A DNA stretch of 57,018 nt from Salegentibacter lacus (lineage in GTDB: Bacteria > Bacteroidota > Bacteroidia > Flavobacteriales > Flavobacteriaceae). The stretch's first letter is position 1. Each line of letters begins with the position of its first letter. The notes beneath the pieces are model-generated. The model made no database searches and was not told the DNA's origin. It saw only the letters and a program-made list of their open reading frames with translations. Positions 1 to 7,896 of the stretch are shown here, one piece after another. The position numbers were made by a program, and so were the translations under genes. The stretch spans positions 1 through 57,018 of the forward strand of contig NZ_JAIQZB010000023.1 in NCBI RefSeq assembly GCF_020164555.1, written 5' to 3'.

Positions 1-87
1 CATAGGAAGGGGGCTTCCTTGCCTTTTTTATCATTAAGAATATCTACAAAAGAAGAAGCGCTTCTCTCACAAAAACTTTTATCAATA

Positions 88-127
88 AAAAAGGCCATCT
101 AAATACTTTTTAGACGGCCTCTTCCTT
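88..127 (-). terminator. Intrinsic terminator after the baeRF gene
   Basis: The arms 92-103 and 109-120 form a 12-bp stem with one G-T wobble around a 5-nt loop. On the minus strand the hairpin is followed directly by a T run (TTTTTTAT). It lies about 25 bp past the minus-strand stop codon at 150. The plus side also has a T-rich run, so it could work in both directions. Confidence 0.75.
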
Positions 128-149
128 TTTTTGTGATATAATACTATTA

Positions 150-1310
150 TTAATTAAACCGATAAAGGGCATTCATTTTTGATTGTTTATCTGGCATTTG
201 AGCTTCTGGAATTAAAAAAACATTTCCGCCCTGTCTTAAAACTTCTTTGGCTGCCCAGTTCATTAAAGAATAGTTTTTGTTTGTCTGGTCATCATCTATA
301 CTTACGTTCATATTATCACTATTATAAGTACCCCATATCTCGCTTTGGTTTTCAAGAAATAATGTATCTACTTTTCCCTGTTGCACAGCTGGTAAAATAT
401 CGGTAACTGAAGTCCCGGTATTATCGGTATTATTCAATTCATCAAATTTTTTCATTTTATCCCTTTTCGTTTTTTCCAATTCCGGTTCAAGAACTTTCAA
501 GGCCTTTTCATGCAAACCAAGCATATCGGTATCTGAAGGGTTTCCGGGAATTACTTTTTCAAATAAATGATTATAGGAGTTTGCCTCTTGATAAATTGAA
601 AAGAAATTTTCCTGGCAGGCAACTAATAATGGGGTTTTATCTTTATTTAAAAGAGGGGTAATACCATCATTTATAGCTCTAAAATATCTTAAAATCTCAT
701 TTTTTCGCTCCCTATCGGCACCAGCATGGCCGTGCATATTTGCTTGACCCTGACCTGGAGAGCTACTATTAAATTGAAGGGTTTTTTCTTTATAATCGAA
801 ACCAACTCTTTCCTCTAATTTAGAAGGAGTAAGGTCGTCTATGTCTACTTTACCAATACTATATCTGGTAGCTTCGTAAAGTTCAACATCCTCCAATTGA
901 AGGGCTAATACGTAAAAACTTGTTTCTTCAGAAAACATGGGAACCAGCGGCTTTATATAAAAGTCGTTAGAAATATAAGTATGGGCTTCAAAATTTACCG
1001 GGAGTGTATATTTCTCAAAAAATCCTTCCGCAGCAAAAATTGCGAGTCCGTCGCTTTGATGGCGCCAGAAAGATTTATCGTTAATAAGATCTTCAATAGG
1101 TTTGCCTATTTCCTGAATCTTTTCATCAGAAACGTCTTTTTTCCTAAGCTCATTCCCAACCTCTTTCCACAAAGATTTTAGGTGGGTTTTATTTTTTTCT
1201 TCTAATACATCTTTTCCCGCACGTTGGGTAGGAATAAAAATAGAAATACAGGTTTTATCTTCTTGATTGCTTAATCTTTGCAAGTCTTTTTCATTTATCA
1301 AACTCATCAT
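150..1310 (-). CDS. Bacterial eRF1-like (baeRF family) protein
   Basis: This is a soluble 386-aa protein without signal peptide or membrane segment. Its overall shape fits the bacterial relatives of archaeo-eukaryotic release factor 1: an N-terminal segment with SIFIPTQRAG (residues 23-32), a central part ending in a Gly/Gln/His loop (GQGQANMHGHAG, 186-197), then a helix (RERKNEILRYFRAIND) and a C-terminal domain with an aspartate/asparagine-rich insert. Members of this group are proposed from comparative genomics to act on stalled ribosomes or peptidyl-tRNA. The GQ-rich loop sits where eRF1 would carry GGQ, but GGQ itself is absent. It is transcribed alone, with its own terminator. Either of the two adjacent ATGs could be the start. 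I recognise the family by pattern only and cannot assign the subfamily number; a plain conserved hypothetical is the alternative. Confidence 0.6.
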   Translation of the reverse strand: MMSLINEKDLQRLSNQEDKTCISIFIPTQRAGKDVLEEKNKTHLKSLWKEVGNELRKKDVSDEKIQEIGKPIEDLINDKSFWRHQSDGLAIFAAEGFFEKYTLPVNFEAHTYISNDFYIKPLVPMFSEETSFYVLALQLEDVELYEATRYSIGKVDIDDLTPSKLEERVGFDYKEKTLQFNSSSPGQGQANMHGHAGADRERKNEILRYFRAINDGITPLLNKDKTPLLVACQENFFSIYQEANSYNHLFEKVIPGNPSDTDMLGLHEKALKVLEPELEKTKRDKMKKFDELNNTDNTGTSVTDILPAVQQGKVDTLFLENQSEIWGTYNSDNMNVSIDDDQTNKNYSLMNWAAKEVLRQGGNVFLIPEAQMPDKQSKMNALYRFN

Positions 1311-1326
1311 ACTAAATTTTTTGGTT

Positions 1327-1347
1327 AACTTATACTCAAGATAAGTT
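1327..1347. promoter_or_regulatory. Dyad upstream of the baeRF gene
   Basis: A perfect inverted repeat, AACTTAT-N7-ATAAGTT, ends 17 bp before the minus-strand start at 1310. It could be an operator or a leader hairpin. No regulator is recognisable from the sequence. Confidence 0.25.
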
Positions 1348-1418
1348 GATTTCTCCTTATTTCAATAGGCTTTAGCAGGGCTTTAACGCTAATCTTAAGA
1401 AGATGTCAATAAAATAAT

Positions 1419-2297
1419 TTAGTAGAACTCATCTGGTTCAACGTGAATAAGTACGTCAAAGATTTCAGGAAAGTGGGCCAGGAGTTCATTTTTTACATTA
1501 TGGGCTATATCGTGGCCTTCTTTTACGCTAATCTCTGCATTCACGGTAATGTGAAGGTCTACGTGAAATATCATTCCGGTTTTTCGAACATAACATTTTT
1601 CGGTATCCAGAACTCCCGGCACCTGGCTGGATATTTTTCTTATATCATAGATCATATCATCATACATATGTTCGTCCATTACTTCGCCAAGAGCAGGCCG
1701 TAAAATGAGATAGGCATTATATAAAATAAAGCCGGAAGCAAAAAGAGCAGCCCAGTCATCGGCAGTTTCGTAGCCTTTTCCCATAAAAAGCGCGATTGAA
1801 ATTCCAATAAAAGCCATTAAAGAAGTAATAGCATCGCTGCGATGGTGCCAGGCATCAGCTTTAAGAGAAGTGCTATTAGTTTCATCTCCCTTTTTAGAAA
1901 CTTTTCTATAGAAATATTCTTTAATAATTACAATCGCACCAAGGACAATAAGGGTGTATGGCTCCGGAACTTTATGTGGAGTTTGTATATGTTGAATACT
2001 CTCGTAAGCGATCACTGTAGCTGAAACTACTAAAAAACCTACTACTGCAAAGGTGATTAAGGGTTCTGCTTTTCCGTGACCATAAGGATGATTTTTATCT
2101 GGTGGGCGACTCGAATACTTAAGCCCGAGAAGCACTAAAAATGACGAAAACACATCGGTTGTAGATTCTATTGCATCAGCGATTAGCGCGTAAGAATTAC
2201 CAAAAACACCGGTTATAAATTTAGCAATTGCCAATAAAGCATTTCCTATAATGCTAAGCCAGGATGCTTTAATTGCTTCATTGGTGTTTTGGTTCAT
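1419..2297 (-). CDS. Cation diffusion facilitator (CDF) family metal transporter
   Basis: This inner-membrane proton antiporter exports divalent metals such as Zn, Fe, Mn or Cd. The 292-aa length is normal for FieF/YiiP-type CDF proteins. Six membrane segments are visible, followed by a cytosolic C-terminal domain with a typical HVDLHI/HVEPDE histidine-acid pattern. The transport-site pair in TM5 is canonical (H151, D155 in WHHRSD). The TM2 pair reads E44-x3-D48 instead of the D-x3-D of YiiP. The HPYGHGK loop between TM2 and TM3 is typical. It stands alone behind a perfect -7 box (2320-2327). The metal cannot be predicted, and the glutamate for aspartate may shift preference. Confidence 0.9.
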   Translation of the reverse strand: MNQNTNEAIKASWLSIIGNALLAIAKFITGVFGNSYALIADAIESTTDVFSSFLVLLGLKYSSRPPDKNHPYGHGKAEPLITFAVVGFLVVSATVIAYESIQHIQTPHKVPEPYTLIVLGAIVIIKEYFYRKVSKKGDETNSTSLKADAWHHRSDAITSLMAFIGISIALFMGKGYETADDWAALFASGFILYNAYLILRPALGEVMDEHMYDDMIYDIRKISSQVPGVLDTEKCYVRKTGMIFHVDLHITVNAEISVKEGHDIAHNVKNELLAHFPEIFDVLIHVEPDEFY

Positions 2298-2319
2298 TTA
2301 GGAAGTGTGATTTGGACTG

Positions 2320-2327
2320 CAAATTTA
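2320..2327 (-). promoter_or_regulatory. -7 box of the CDF gene
   Basis: TAAATTTG on the minus strand matches the Bacteroidota -7 consensus TAnnTTTG in all fixed positions. It predicts a leader of roughly 15 nt before the ATG at 2297. No clear -33 TTTG is seen; TTTC lies about 22 bp upstream. Confidence 0.45.
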
Positions 2328-2383
2328 ATGGGAATAATATTATTCTCTGGAAATTAGACTGTATTTCTGAGAAATCATTTAAA

Positions 2384-3217
2384 CTACCACCATACCACAA
2401 ATAATCTTTCAAATTTATTGCCAGGTTTTTTTGCCCAGATTAATGGTGCTTTTTTGTTTGCGAAGGAATTCTCAATTTGAATAATTATTTCTGAATGATT
2501 AACCCAGATCTCGCCATGCTTGGGTAAAATTGGCCAATCTTGCTTTTTTGGCGCGTAAAATTGAAAATCGCGATAACCTGTAGAATTAAAATCTTCAAAA
2601 TGGAGCCAGATTCCCGCTACACATTTATTATTAATTTCTGGAAATTGTTGATTTTGAAGTTCCTTTGGAACAAATAAATTAGCTTTAAAACAAGCCTGCT
2701 GAAGAATATTTATTGAATTTAAATCTAATAAATTCAATAGGTCGTCTGTTTCAGGTTTAAAAAGTAAAGGGAACTGTTTTTCTTTTAGTTTTTCAGTTTT
2801 CTGTAGTAAAGTATCTCTTCTGTTTGGGCCAATCCAGCGATCCATTTCTGAAGTCAAAGAAGGATCGTATACATAGAATTTATAAACCATTTCTATGTGA
2901 TATACTTGTTGGTTTATTAAATCTTCCAGTAAAAAATCAAGTTCACCCAGCGTAATTTTATTCCGGCTAATTTGCATATTTCCAGCCAACAGTTTATAAT
3001 TGGGATTTTTCTGAATTATCCATTCAAAAAAGCGTTCTACACGCTTTCCCATCACAAAATTGGTAGCGAGTGATGGCAGATCTTTATCTAAAGATTGCTG
3101 TACGGGAGTATGGAATTCCGGTAATTCAAACTGGAAGAGTTCCTGAAAAGAATTTTCCCAGAGTGCAGGTGTTTCTAAAAAGCCTTCAAACTGCTTTTCT
3201 ATTCGATTTTGCATCAT
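2384..3217 (-). CDS. DUF1853 family protein
   Basis: A soluble 277-aa protein recognised as DUF1853 from the block WIGPNRRDTLLQK (128-140) and the following EKLKEKQFPLL. A helix with E61 is followed by GELDFLL (91-97) and HIEMVYKFY (107-115). This recalls the E...GE(I/L)D...E-x-K layout of PD-(D/E)XK nucleases, although the last spacing is E-x3-K (E109, K113). No function is established for the family as far as I know. It is monocistronic on the minus strand, between the CDF and AI-2E genes. The tandem ATGs at the start are equivalent. The nuclease idea is inference. Confidence 0.75.
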   Translation of the reverse strand: MMQNRIEKQFEGFLETPALWENSFQELFQFELPEFHTPVQQSLDKDLPSLATNFVMGKRVERFFEWIIQKNPNYKLLAGNMQISRNKITLGELDFLLEDLINQQVYHIEMVYKFYVYDPSLTSEMDRWIGPNRRDTLLQKTEKLKEKQFPLLFKPETDDLLNLLDLNSINILQQACFKANLFVPKELQNQQFPEINNKCVAGIWLHFEDFNSTGYRDFQFYAPKKQDWPILPKHGEIWVNHSEIIIQIENSFANKKAPLIWAKKPGNKFERLFVVWW

Positions 3218-3284
3218 TCCAATTTAAAGCCCTGACATAGACTATTGAAAAATTAAACAATAACATCAATTAACTAAGATTAGT

Positions 3285-3410
3285 TGATTTACTCGTTAAT
3301 CGAGATTTAAATGCTCCGAGCCCTGCCAGAATCATTCAGGCGGAATTGCCTCGAAATCAAGATATATTTTCCAATAATGCCTCTTGGGGCTTGCCCCGAG
3401 ATAGTTTACT
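3285..3410 (+). repeat. Dispersed intergenic element, copy A (most complete)
   Basis: This is the fullest copy of an element seen at least six times here. Its left part holds the dyad TTTACTCGTTAATCGAGATTT. The middle has GCCTCGAAATCAAGATATAT and TTCCAATAATGC. The right end has a strong hairpin (3383-3390 with 3393-3400, 8 bp including one G-T, loop TT), then AGTTTAC. It abuts the AI-2E stop codon at 3411. Confidence 0.8.
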
Positions 3411-4478
3411 TTAGTCCTCATCTTCATCTGTACTTAAAAGATATCCAAAAGGCTTTAAAGCCGGGGTATGGTTAAAGATTACATTTAAAATTCCTAAGAC
3501 GGGGATCGCTAAGATCATTCCCATAACACCCCAAACCATGTTGCCTAAAATAATCGCGAGAATTACGAAAAAAGGGTGAATATCTACTTTATCACCAACG
3601 ATAAATGGCTCTAAAACATAACTTTCAATAAATTGAACTATCGTGAAGGTTAGGATTACACCAATTAAAATACTGGTTTCACCCTGGGTGAGATAACCGA
3701 AAATAAGTGCAAGACCCATCCCGATAATGTTTCCTATAAAAGGTATTAATGTTAGAAATGAAGCAATTACCGCGATTAGAATAAAGTTATTAACTCCTGA
3801 AATTCCAAGGCCTATACTATAAAGAATTGAAAGTATAATAATTAAAATTAATTTTCCTCTTAAATAGAACTGTGCTACCCTGGCAGTTTGATTAATAGTT
3901 CGTTTTACTTCCTGTTTTCGCTCCTTTGAGAAAAGCTTGAGAATAAAAACTTTAAAGCGCTTTCTATAATTCAGCAGAAAAAATATATAAATAAATGTGA
4001 GTAAATAATTGCTTAAAAAACTGGTAACCGAATTAATAAAATTGAAAGCTTTTTGTCCTGAATTTCCGCTGGAGGTTAATATGCTTTGAATATCATTTTT
4101 CTCTTTATACTTTTCAAGATCCTCACTGCTTAATGCGGTATGCTCGTAGGCATAGTTTTGCAGCTGTTCTATTTTGGGCGTCATAGTCTCTTTAATTTTA
4201 TTCCAATCGTCTACAAAATTTTTAATTTGAAAAGAAAGTAAAATAAAAACCCCAAAAGAAAACAAGAGCAATAATACGGTACTTAAAAGCGAAGAAACCA
4301 GGCGGTTTAGTTTGTTTTCCATAAGATTACCCAATGGAATAAGTAGAAGAGCTAAAATAATCGCCGTAACTAAAGGAGCCAAAAAGCCCCTGGCATCGGC
4401 TAATCCGGTAAACAAGAAATATGCCCCTACTATTAGTGCAACGAGAGGGTAAAGTAAAGTTTTATGTGCCGTATTCAT
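3411..4478 (-). CDS. AI-2E family transporter (PerM-like permease)
   Basis: A polytopic 355-aa inner-membrane protein of the AI-2E/PerM family, which exports or exchanges small solutes; individual substrates are mostly unproven. It has the typical order: two N-terminal hairpins (residues 8-45 and 60-85), a long polar loop (about 90-150) with FVDDWNKIKE, then a cluster of segments including LIPFIGNIIGMGLALIFG and IVQFIESYVLEPFIVGDKVDIHPFFVILAIILG. That last stretch is the family signature. The C-terminal tail is acidic (STDEDED). It is transcribed alone. The repeat directly behind the stop codon may provide the mRNA 3' end. Confidence 0.9.
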   Translation of the reverse strand: MNTAHKTLLYPLVALIVGAYFLFTGLADARGFLAPLVTAIILALLLIPLGNLMENKLNRLVSSLLSTVLLLLFSFGVFILLSFQIKNFVDDWNKIKETMTPKIEQLQNYAYEHTALSSEDLEKYKEKNDIQSILTSSGNSGQKAFNFINSVTSFLSNYLLTFIYIFFLLNYRKRFKVFILKLFSKERKQEVKRTINQTARVAQFYLRGKLILIIILSILYSIGLGISGVNNFILIAVIASFLTLIPFIGNIIGMGLALIFGYLTQGETSILIGVILTFTIVQFIESYVLEPFIVGDKVDIHPFFVILAIILGNMVWGVMGMILAIPVLGILNVIFNHTPALKPFGYLLSTDEDED

Positions 4479-4493
4479 TTAATGGTTAGTTTA

Positions 4494-4536
4494 GAACTAT
4501 GAAGGTAGAAAAAGATATTTACTTTTTCTACAGTTC
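4494..4536. other. Long perfect stem-loop between SRPBCC and AI-2E genes
   Basis: The arms 4505-4514 and 4522-4531 pair perfectly over 10 bp around a 7-nt loop. An outer pair (GAACT at 4494-4498, AGTTC at 4532-4536) extends the structure. It lies 3' of the SRPBCC stop (4556) and 5' of the AI-2E start (4478) on the minus strand. No T run follows, so it could be an operator or mRNA stabiliser rather than a terminator. Confidence 0.4.
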
Positions 4537-4555
4537 ATTTAAACGAAAGGACTTT

Positions 4556-5020
4556 TTAGCTATAGGCCAGAATATTTTCTTTTTCTACAAGGTTTTTGAG
4601 TGATTCTAAACTTTCATCCCAGCCGGTATCACAATCTGAATAAAATTTATCGGCTTGAGATTTATTAGGAAAACCTGAATGTTCTAATTTTAAAACACAA
4701 TAATTAGTTTCACATTCAATTCTAAATTTCACTTTAAATTTCGCCTTGAAGGGTAAATATTCATTTTCGCTTAGATAAGTATAATCGCTTAAAGTAAGCT
4801 TTACGTGCGGTTTAAATTCTGAAATAGTAGCAGCGGCAATATAATCTGCTTTATCAGGATTATCTCCCCAACTTAAGGCAAACACACCATCTTCGTCGGG
4901 CACCACAATGGCTTGCGATGCACCCCACCATTCTTTTATCAAATTGGGAGTTACAAGGGCATTAAAAACCTTACTTCCATTTTCGTTAATTCGAATTTCC
5001 TTTTTAATTTTTCGGGACAT
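4556..5020 (-). CDS. SRPBCC/AHSA1-like domain protein
   Basis: A 154-aa cytosolic single-domain protein of the START/Bet v1-like (SRPBCC) fold, AHSA1 subgroup. The start (IRINENGSKVFNALVTPNLIKEWWG) and end (GWDESLESLKNLVEK) are the usual first strand/helix and final helix. Such proteins bind hydrophobic ligands or act as co-chaperone-like factors; the ligand here is unknown. In some genomes relatives sit beside ArsR-type regulators, but none is adjacent here. Length is normal for the family. Confidence 0.8.
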   Translation of the reverse strand: MSRKIKKEIRINENGSKVFNALVTPNLIKEWWGASQAIVVPDEDGVFALSWGDNPDKADYIAAATISEFKPHVKLTLSDYTYLSENEYLPFKAKFKVKFRIECETNYCVLKLEHSGFPNKSQADKFYSDCDTGWDESLESLKNLVEKENILAYS

Positions 5021-5225
5021 AAAATTGAATTTAATATTAAACAGTGAAGCTCAAAATAAAACCTCTATAAACGAGTATTAAAAATTATCTGCTTTTTATT
5101 TATTCAATTAAATTTAAGAAAAATTAACAAGGTAATTTGTAAAAATCGTAATTATTAATTCCTAAAAATGGAAATTTCATTATTGCTTAAAAAACTGGAC
5201 AAACAGTTTTTTGTAATCCAAGCTG

Positions 5226-5360
5226 CTATAAAAGATGAAAAAAGGCAAATATCATTGGAACTATTGATGCCAGGATTCCCAGAATAATCACAATCCCAAT
5301 AAAACGTAACCAGTTTCTAATACTCTTTAGTAATTCAATTTGATATGTATTTTCTTCCAT
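5226..5360 (-). CDS. Small single-span membrane protein (44 aa)
   Basis: The peptide has a polar start (MEENTYQIELLKSIRNW), one hydrophobic helix (about residues 20-40) and ends HLL. An ATG at 5444 in the same frame would add 28 residues with an odd hydrophobic prefix. The ATG at 5360 gives the more natural N-in topology and is preferred. The sequence resembles short membrane peptides common in Flavobacteriaceae, without known role. It lies head to head with hemN. Confidence 0.5.
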   Translation of the reverse strand: MEENTYQIELLKSIRNWLRFIGIVIILGILASIVPMIFAFFHLL

Positions 5361-5492
5361 ATTAATGTTTTTTGAGTTAAGATCTATTTTGAAATCCAAT
5401 TTAAAGAAAATATTTATTATTATACAGAAGCTGATTTTACTCATATTAATTAATACATACCTGTTTTAAGTTTGCAGCAAACTATAGCTTAT

Positions 5493-6848
5493 ATGTCTTA
5501 TAATCTTATTAGTAAATATAACGTACCGGGACCACGGTATACCAGTTATCCAACCGTGCCGTATTGGGACGAAAACACATTTTCGCCTGGGTCCTGGAAA
5601 AGAAGTTTAAAACGAAGCTTTAATGAAAATAAAGAAATTAGCCTTTATATACATTTGCCGTTTTGTGAGAGCCTGTGCACTTTTTGTGGGTGCAACAAGC
5701 GAATTACCAAAAAACACGCCGTTGAAACTCCTTATATAGAAAGTGTGTTGCGAGAATGGGAGCTTTACCTTGAAATTCTGGAAGAAAAACCCTTTATTAG
5801 GGAAGTGCATCTGGGCGGTGGTACGCCTACCTTTTTTGCTCCTGAAAATCTAAAATTTTTGCTCAATATGATTTTTCGGAAAGCCGAGAGAGATTGTAAG
5901 ACAGAATTAAGTTTTGAGGGACATCCAAATAATACTACAAAAGAGCATTTAAAAGTACTGGCCGGTCTTGGCTTTAAAAGGGTAAGTTATGGTGTGCAGG
6001 ATTATAGTGAAAAAGTACAAAAAGCTATACATAGAATTCAACCTTTTCAACATGTAAAAAATGCTACAGAGCACGCCCGGGAAACGGGTTTTACCTCGGT
6101 AGGACACGATATTATTTTTGGTTTACCATTTCAAACCAAAGAAGATATTATTGATACCGTAGAAAAGACAAAATTATTAATGCCAGATCGTATTGCATTT
6201 TATAGTTATGCTCACGTACCCTGGATTAAAGGAAATGGGCAGCGTGGCTTTAAGGATTCAGATCTTCCCGAAGCTGATGAAAAACGCGAAATGTATGAAA
6301 TTGGAAAGCAAATGCTTGAAGATGCAGGGTATGTAGAGATTGGGATGGATCATTTCGCTCTTAAAACTGATTCTCTTTATAAAGCTGTGGAAGAAAAAAA
6401 ACTACATAGAAACTTTATGGGCTATACCACTTCTTCAGGTGCATCTATGATTGGTTTGGGTGTTTCCGCTATTAGCGATAGCTGGTACGGTTTTGCACAA
6501 AATGAAAAATCGGTTGAAGCCTACCAGGAGCAAATTGCTGAAGGAATTATTCCGGTTTTTCGTGGGCATATTTTAAATGAAGAAGATCTTGTTATAAGGA
6601 AACACATTCTAAATTTAATGTGCCGTATGGAAACAAGTTGGGCAACAGCCGAAGATTATTTTGAAGAATTACCGGAGGTGCTGATTAAATTAAGGGAAAT
6701 GGAAGCTGACGAACTCGTCACTTTTTCTGAAAACGGATTAACAATACCTGAAAAGGGAAGACCTTTTGTGCGAAATATTTGTATGGCATTCGATCTAAGA
6801 ATGCAGGCACAAAAGCCAAATACCCAATTATTTTCTATGACGGTTTAA
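5493..6848 (+). CDS. hemN: Oxygen-independent coproporphyrinogen III oxidase
   Basis: A radical-SAM enzyme of anaerobic heme synthesis that decarboxylates coproporphyrinogen III to protoporphyrinogen IX. The 451-aa product carries the N-terminal YNVPGPRYTSYPT signature and the [4Fe-4S] motif C58-x3-C62-x2-C65 followed by C67 (CESLCTFCGC), the arrangement of true HemN. Next come HLGGGTPT and the C-terminal HemN domain. An upstream in-frame TTG at 5472 exists, but the ATG at 5493 gives the conserved N-terminus. It converges on the cbb3 oxidase operon, so heme supply and a heme-rich oxidase are encoded side by side. An 11-bp terminator follows. Confidence 0.95.
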   Translation: MSYNLISKYNVPGPRYTSYPTVPYWDENTFSPGSWKRSLKRSFNENKEISLYIHLPFCESLCTFCGCNKRITKKHAVETPYIESVLREWELYLEILEEKPFIREVHLGGGTPTFFAPENLKFLLNMIFRKAERDCKTELSFEGHPNNTTKEHLKVLAGLGFKRVSYGVQDYSEKVQKAIHRIQPFQHVKNATEHARETGFTSVGHDIIFGLPFQTKEDIIDTVEKTKLLMPDRIAFYSYAHVPWIKGNGQRGFKDSDLPEADEKREMYEIGKQMLEDAGYVEIGMDHFALKTDSLYKAVEEKKLHRNFMGYTTSSGASMIGLGVSAISDSWYGFAQNEKSVEAYQEQIAEGIIPVFRGHILNEEDLVIRKHILNLMCRMETSWATAEDYFEELPEVLIKLREMEADELVTFSENGLTIPEKGRPFVRNICMAFDLRMQAQKPNTQLFSMTV

Positions 6849-6873
6849 TTTAAGTGTTAAAACCGAAGTAAAA

Positions 6874-6907
6874 GTCCGTTGGGAGAATTTCCTAACGGAC
6901 TTTTTTA
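6874..6907 (+). terminator. hemN terminator
   Basis: The stem 6874-6884 with 6890-6900 (11 bp, one wobble, 5-nt loop GAATT) is followed by TTTTTTATT. It starts 26 bp after the hemN stop. Confidence 0.9.
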
Positions 6908-6934
6908 TTCTTCATTTTAAGCTAAGAGTAAAGT

Positions 6935-7048
6935 ATTTTATTCGATAATCGAGATTAATTGCTTCGTCCCGAAGAGTCGGGATGCCTCTATATCAAATTA
7001 TATTTTACACTAATAATAATTCGTGAGCTTTCTCTGAAGTTGTTTACT
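6935..7048 (+). repeat. Dispersed intergenic element, copy B (diverged)
   Basis: Shares TTTATTCGATAATCGAGATT at its left, a CGTCCCGA/TCGGGATG hairpin and GCCTCTATATCAAATTATAT in the middle, and GAAGTTGTTTAC at the right with copies A, C and F. The right-hand hairpin is decayed. Its right end overlaps the stop codon of the 44-aa ORF at 7044. Confidence 0.65.
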
Positions 7049-7178
7049 CTTTATCCTTTCCGCTGTTTATCATATTTAAAACGATAAGTATCAGGCCGAC
7101 GCAAACAACACCGAAAATAGCAATAAGAAAACTTCCCATTTCCCAATTTACCAGTGCAATTGTGTTTAATAATTTCAT
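7044..7178 (-). CDS. Small membrane peptide at the end of the cco operon (44 aa)
   Basis: The ORF starts MKLLNTIALVNWEMG, has a hydrophobic helix (about residues 15-37, FLIAIFGVVCVGLILIVLNM) and ends SGKDKE. It starts 17 bp after the TauE/DsbD-like gene on the same strand. Position and composition suggest a small accessory peptide of the oxidase operon. The cbb3 subunits CcoQ and CcoS are of similar size, but it is neither of these. I know no function. Its stop lies inside copy B of the repeat. Confidence 0.55.
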   Translation of the reverse strand: MKLLNTIALVNWEMGSFLIAIFGVVCVGLILIVLNMINSGKDKE

Positions 7179-7194
7179 AACGAGTGTTTTTAGG

Positions 7195-7896
7195 TTAGTG
7201 GCAACTTTGTGCTGCTGTAATTTCCGGAGTTATTTCCATAGGGGAGAGGTATGGAATTCCGAGTCCCATTCCTCTTAGTATAAATAGTAATCCCATTAGT
7301 ACTACAAAAACAGGAACCGCTTTTCTAATTTTAGATCTAAGGTTCAGGTTTATAAAATTTCCCAGGTAAATTGCGGCAGTCATTAGAGGAACTGTTCCCA
7401 AACCAAAAAGTGCCATATATAAACTTCCTTCTAATGCTGTTCCCGAAGCAATAGCTCCAAAAACCGCCATATAAACGAGTCCGCAGGGGAGAAAACCATT
7501 TAGAAATCCAATGGTATAAAAAGTATCTGGTGATTTTTGTTTCAGTTGTTTTCCCAGGCTGCTTTTTACTTTTGAAACAATTTTGAAAATGAATTTTGAA
7601 CCGTTGTATTTACTGAATTTTTTATATGGAATAAGAATAACCAAAATCATTAATATTCCTACTAAAATTGAAAGTTGCTGCTGAAGCCCAAACAGCCTGA
7701 AACTTTTGCCTAACAGACCAAATAAAAGTCCAATAATGGCGTAAGAACTTAATCTGCCAAAATGGTAAAGTGAGATCTGGCCGAGTTTTCTAAGATTGTT
7801 TTTGTGATCTACCGGCAATAAAAACGCAATAGGGCCGCACATTCCCACGCAGTGAAAACTTCCTAAAAGTCCGAATATTAATGCCGAAATCCACAT
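7195..7896 (-). CDS. TauE/SafE or DsbD-like membrane protein of the cbb3 cluster
   Basis: A 233-aa six- or seven-span membrane protein beginning with the family motif GLLGSFHCVGMCGPIAFLLP. A second half motif, GFLNGFLPCGLVYMA (around residues 130-145), marks the DsbD_2/UreH-like branch usually labelled sulfite exporter TauE/SafE. Paired cysteines in the membrane motifs (HCxxMC and PCG) and the C-terminal AAQSCH are suited to binding copper or moving electrons. Members occur regularly next to ccoG, ccoH and ccoI and are thought to help copper delivery to cbb3 oxidase. The start abuts the ccoH stop (7897), indicating translational coupling. Confidence 0.8.
   Translation of the reverse strand: MWISALIFGLLGSFHCVGMCGPIAFLLPVDHKNNLRKLGQISLYHFGRLSSYAIIGLLFGLLGKSFRLFGLQQQLSILVGILMILVILIPYKKFSKYNGSKFIFKIVSKVKSSLGKQLKQKSPDTFYTIGFLNGFLPCGLVYMAVFGAIASGTALEGSLYMALFGLGTVPLMTAAIYLGNFINLNLRSKIRKAVPVFVVLMGLLFILRGMGLGIPYLSPMEITPEITAAQSCH

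Noticed and set aside
4-30. AGGAAG/CTTCCT hairpin at the window start as a plus-strand terminator
   Set aside because: The stem is only 6 bp with a 4-nt loop and the T run begins 4 bases later; no gene end is visible before it.
5226-5444. 72-aa version of the small membrane protein
   Set aside because: The extra N-terminal 28 residues would put a second hydrophobic stretch before a typical cytosolic start; the shorter 44-aa form is more natural.
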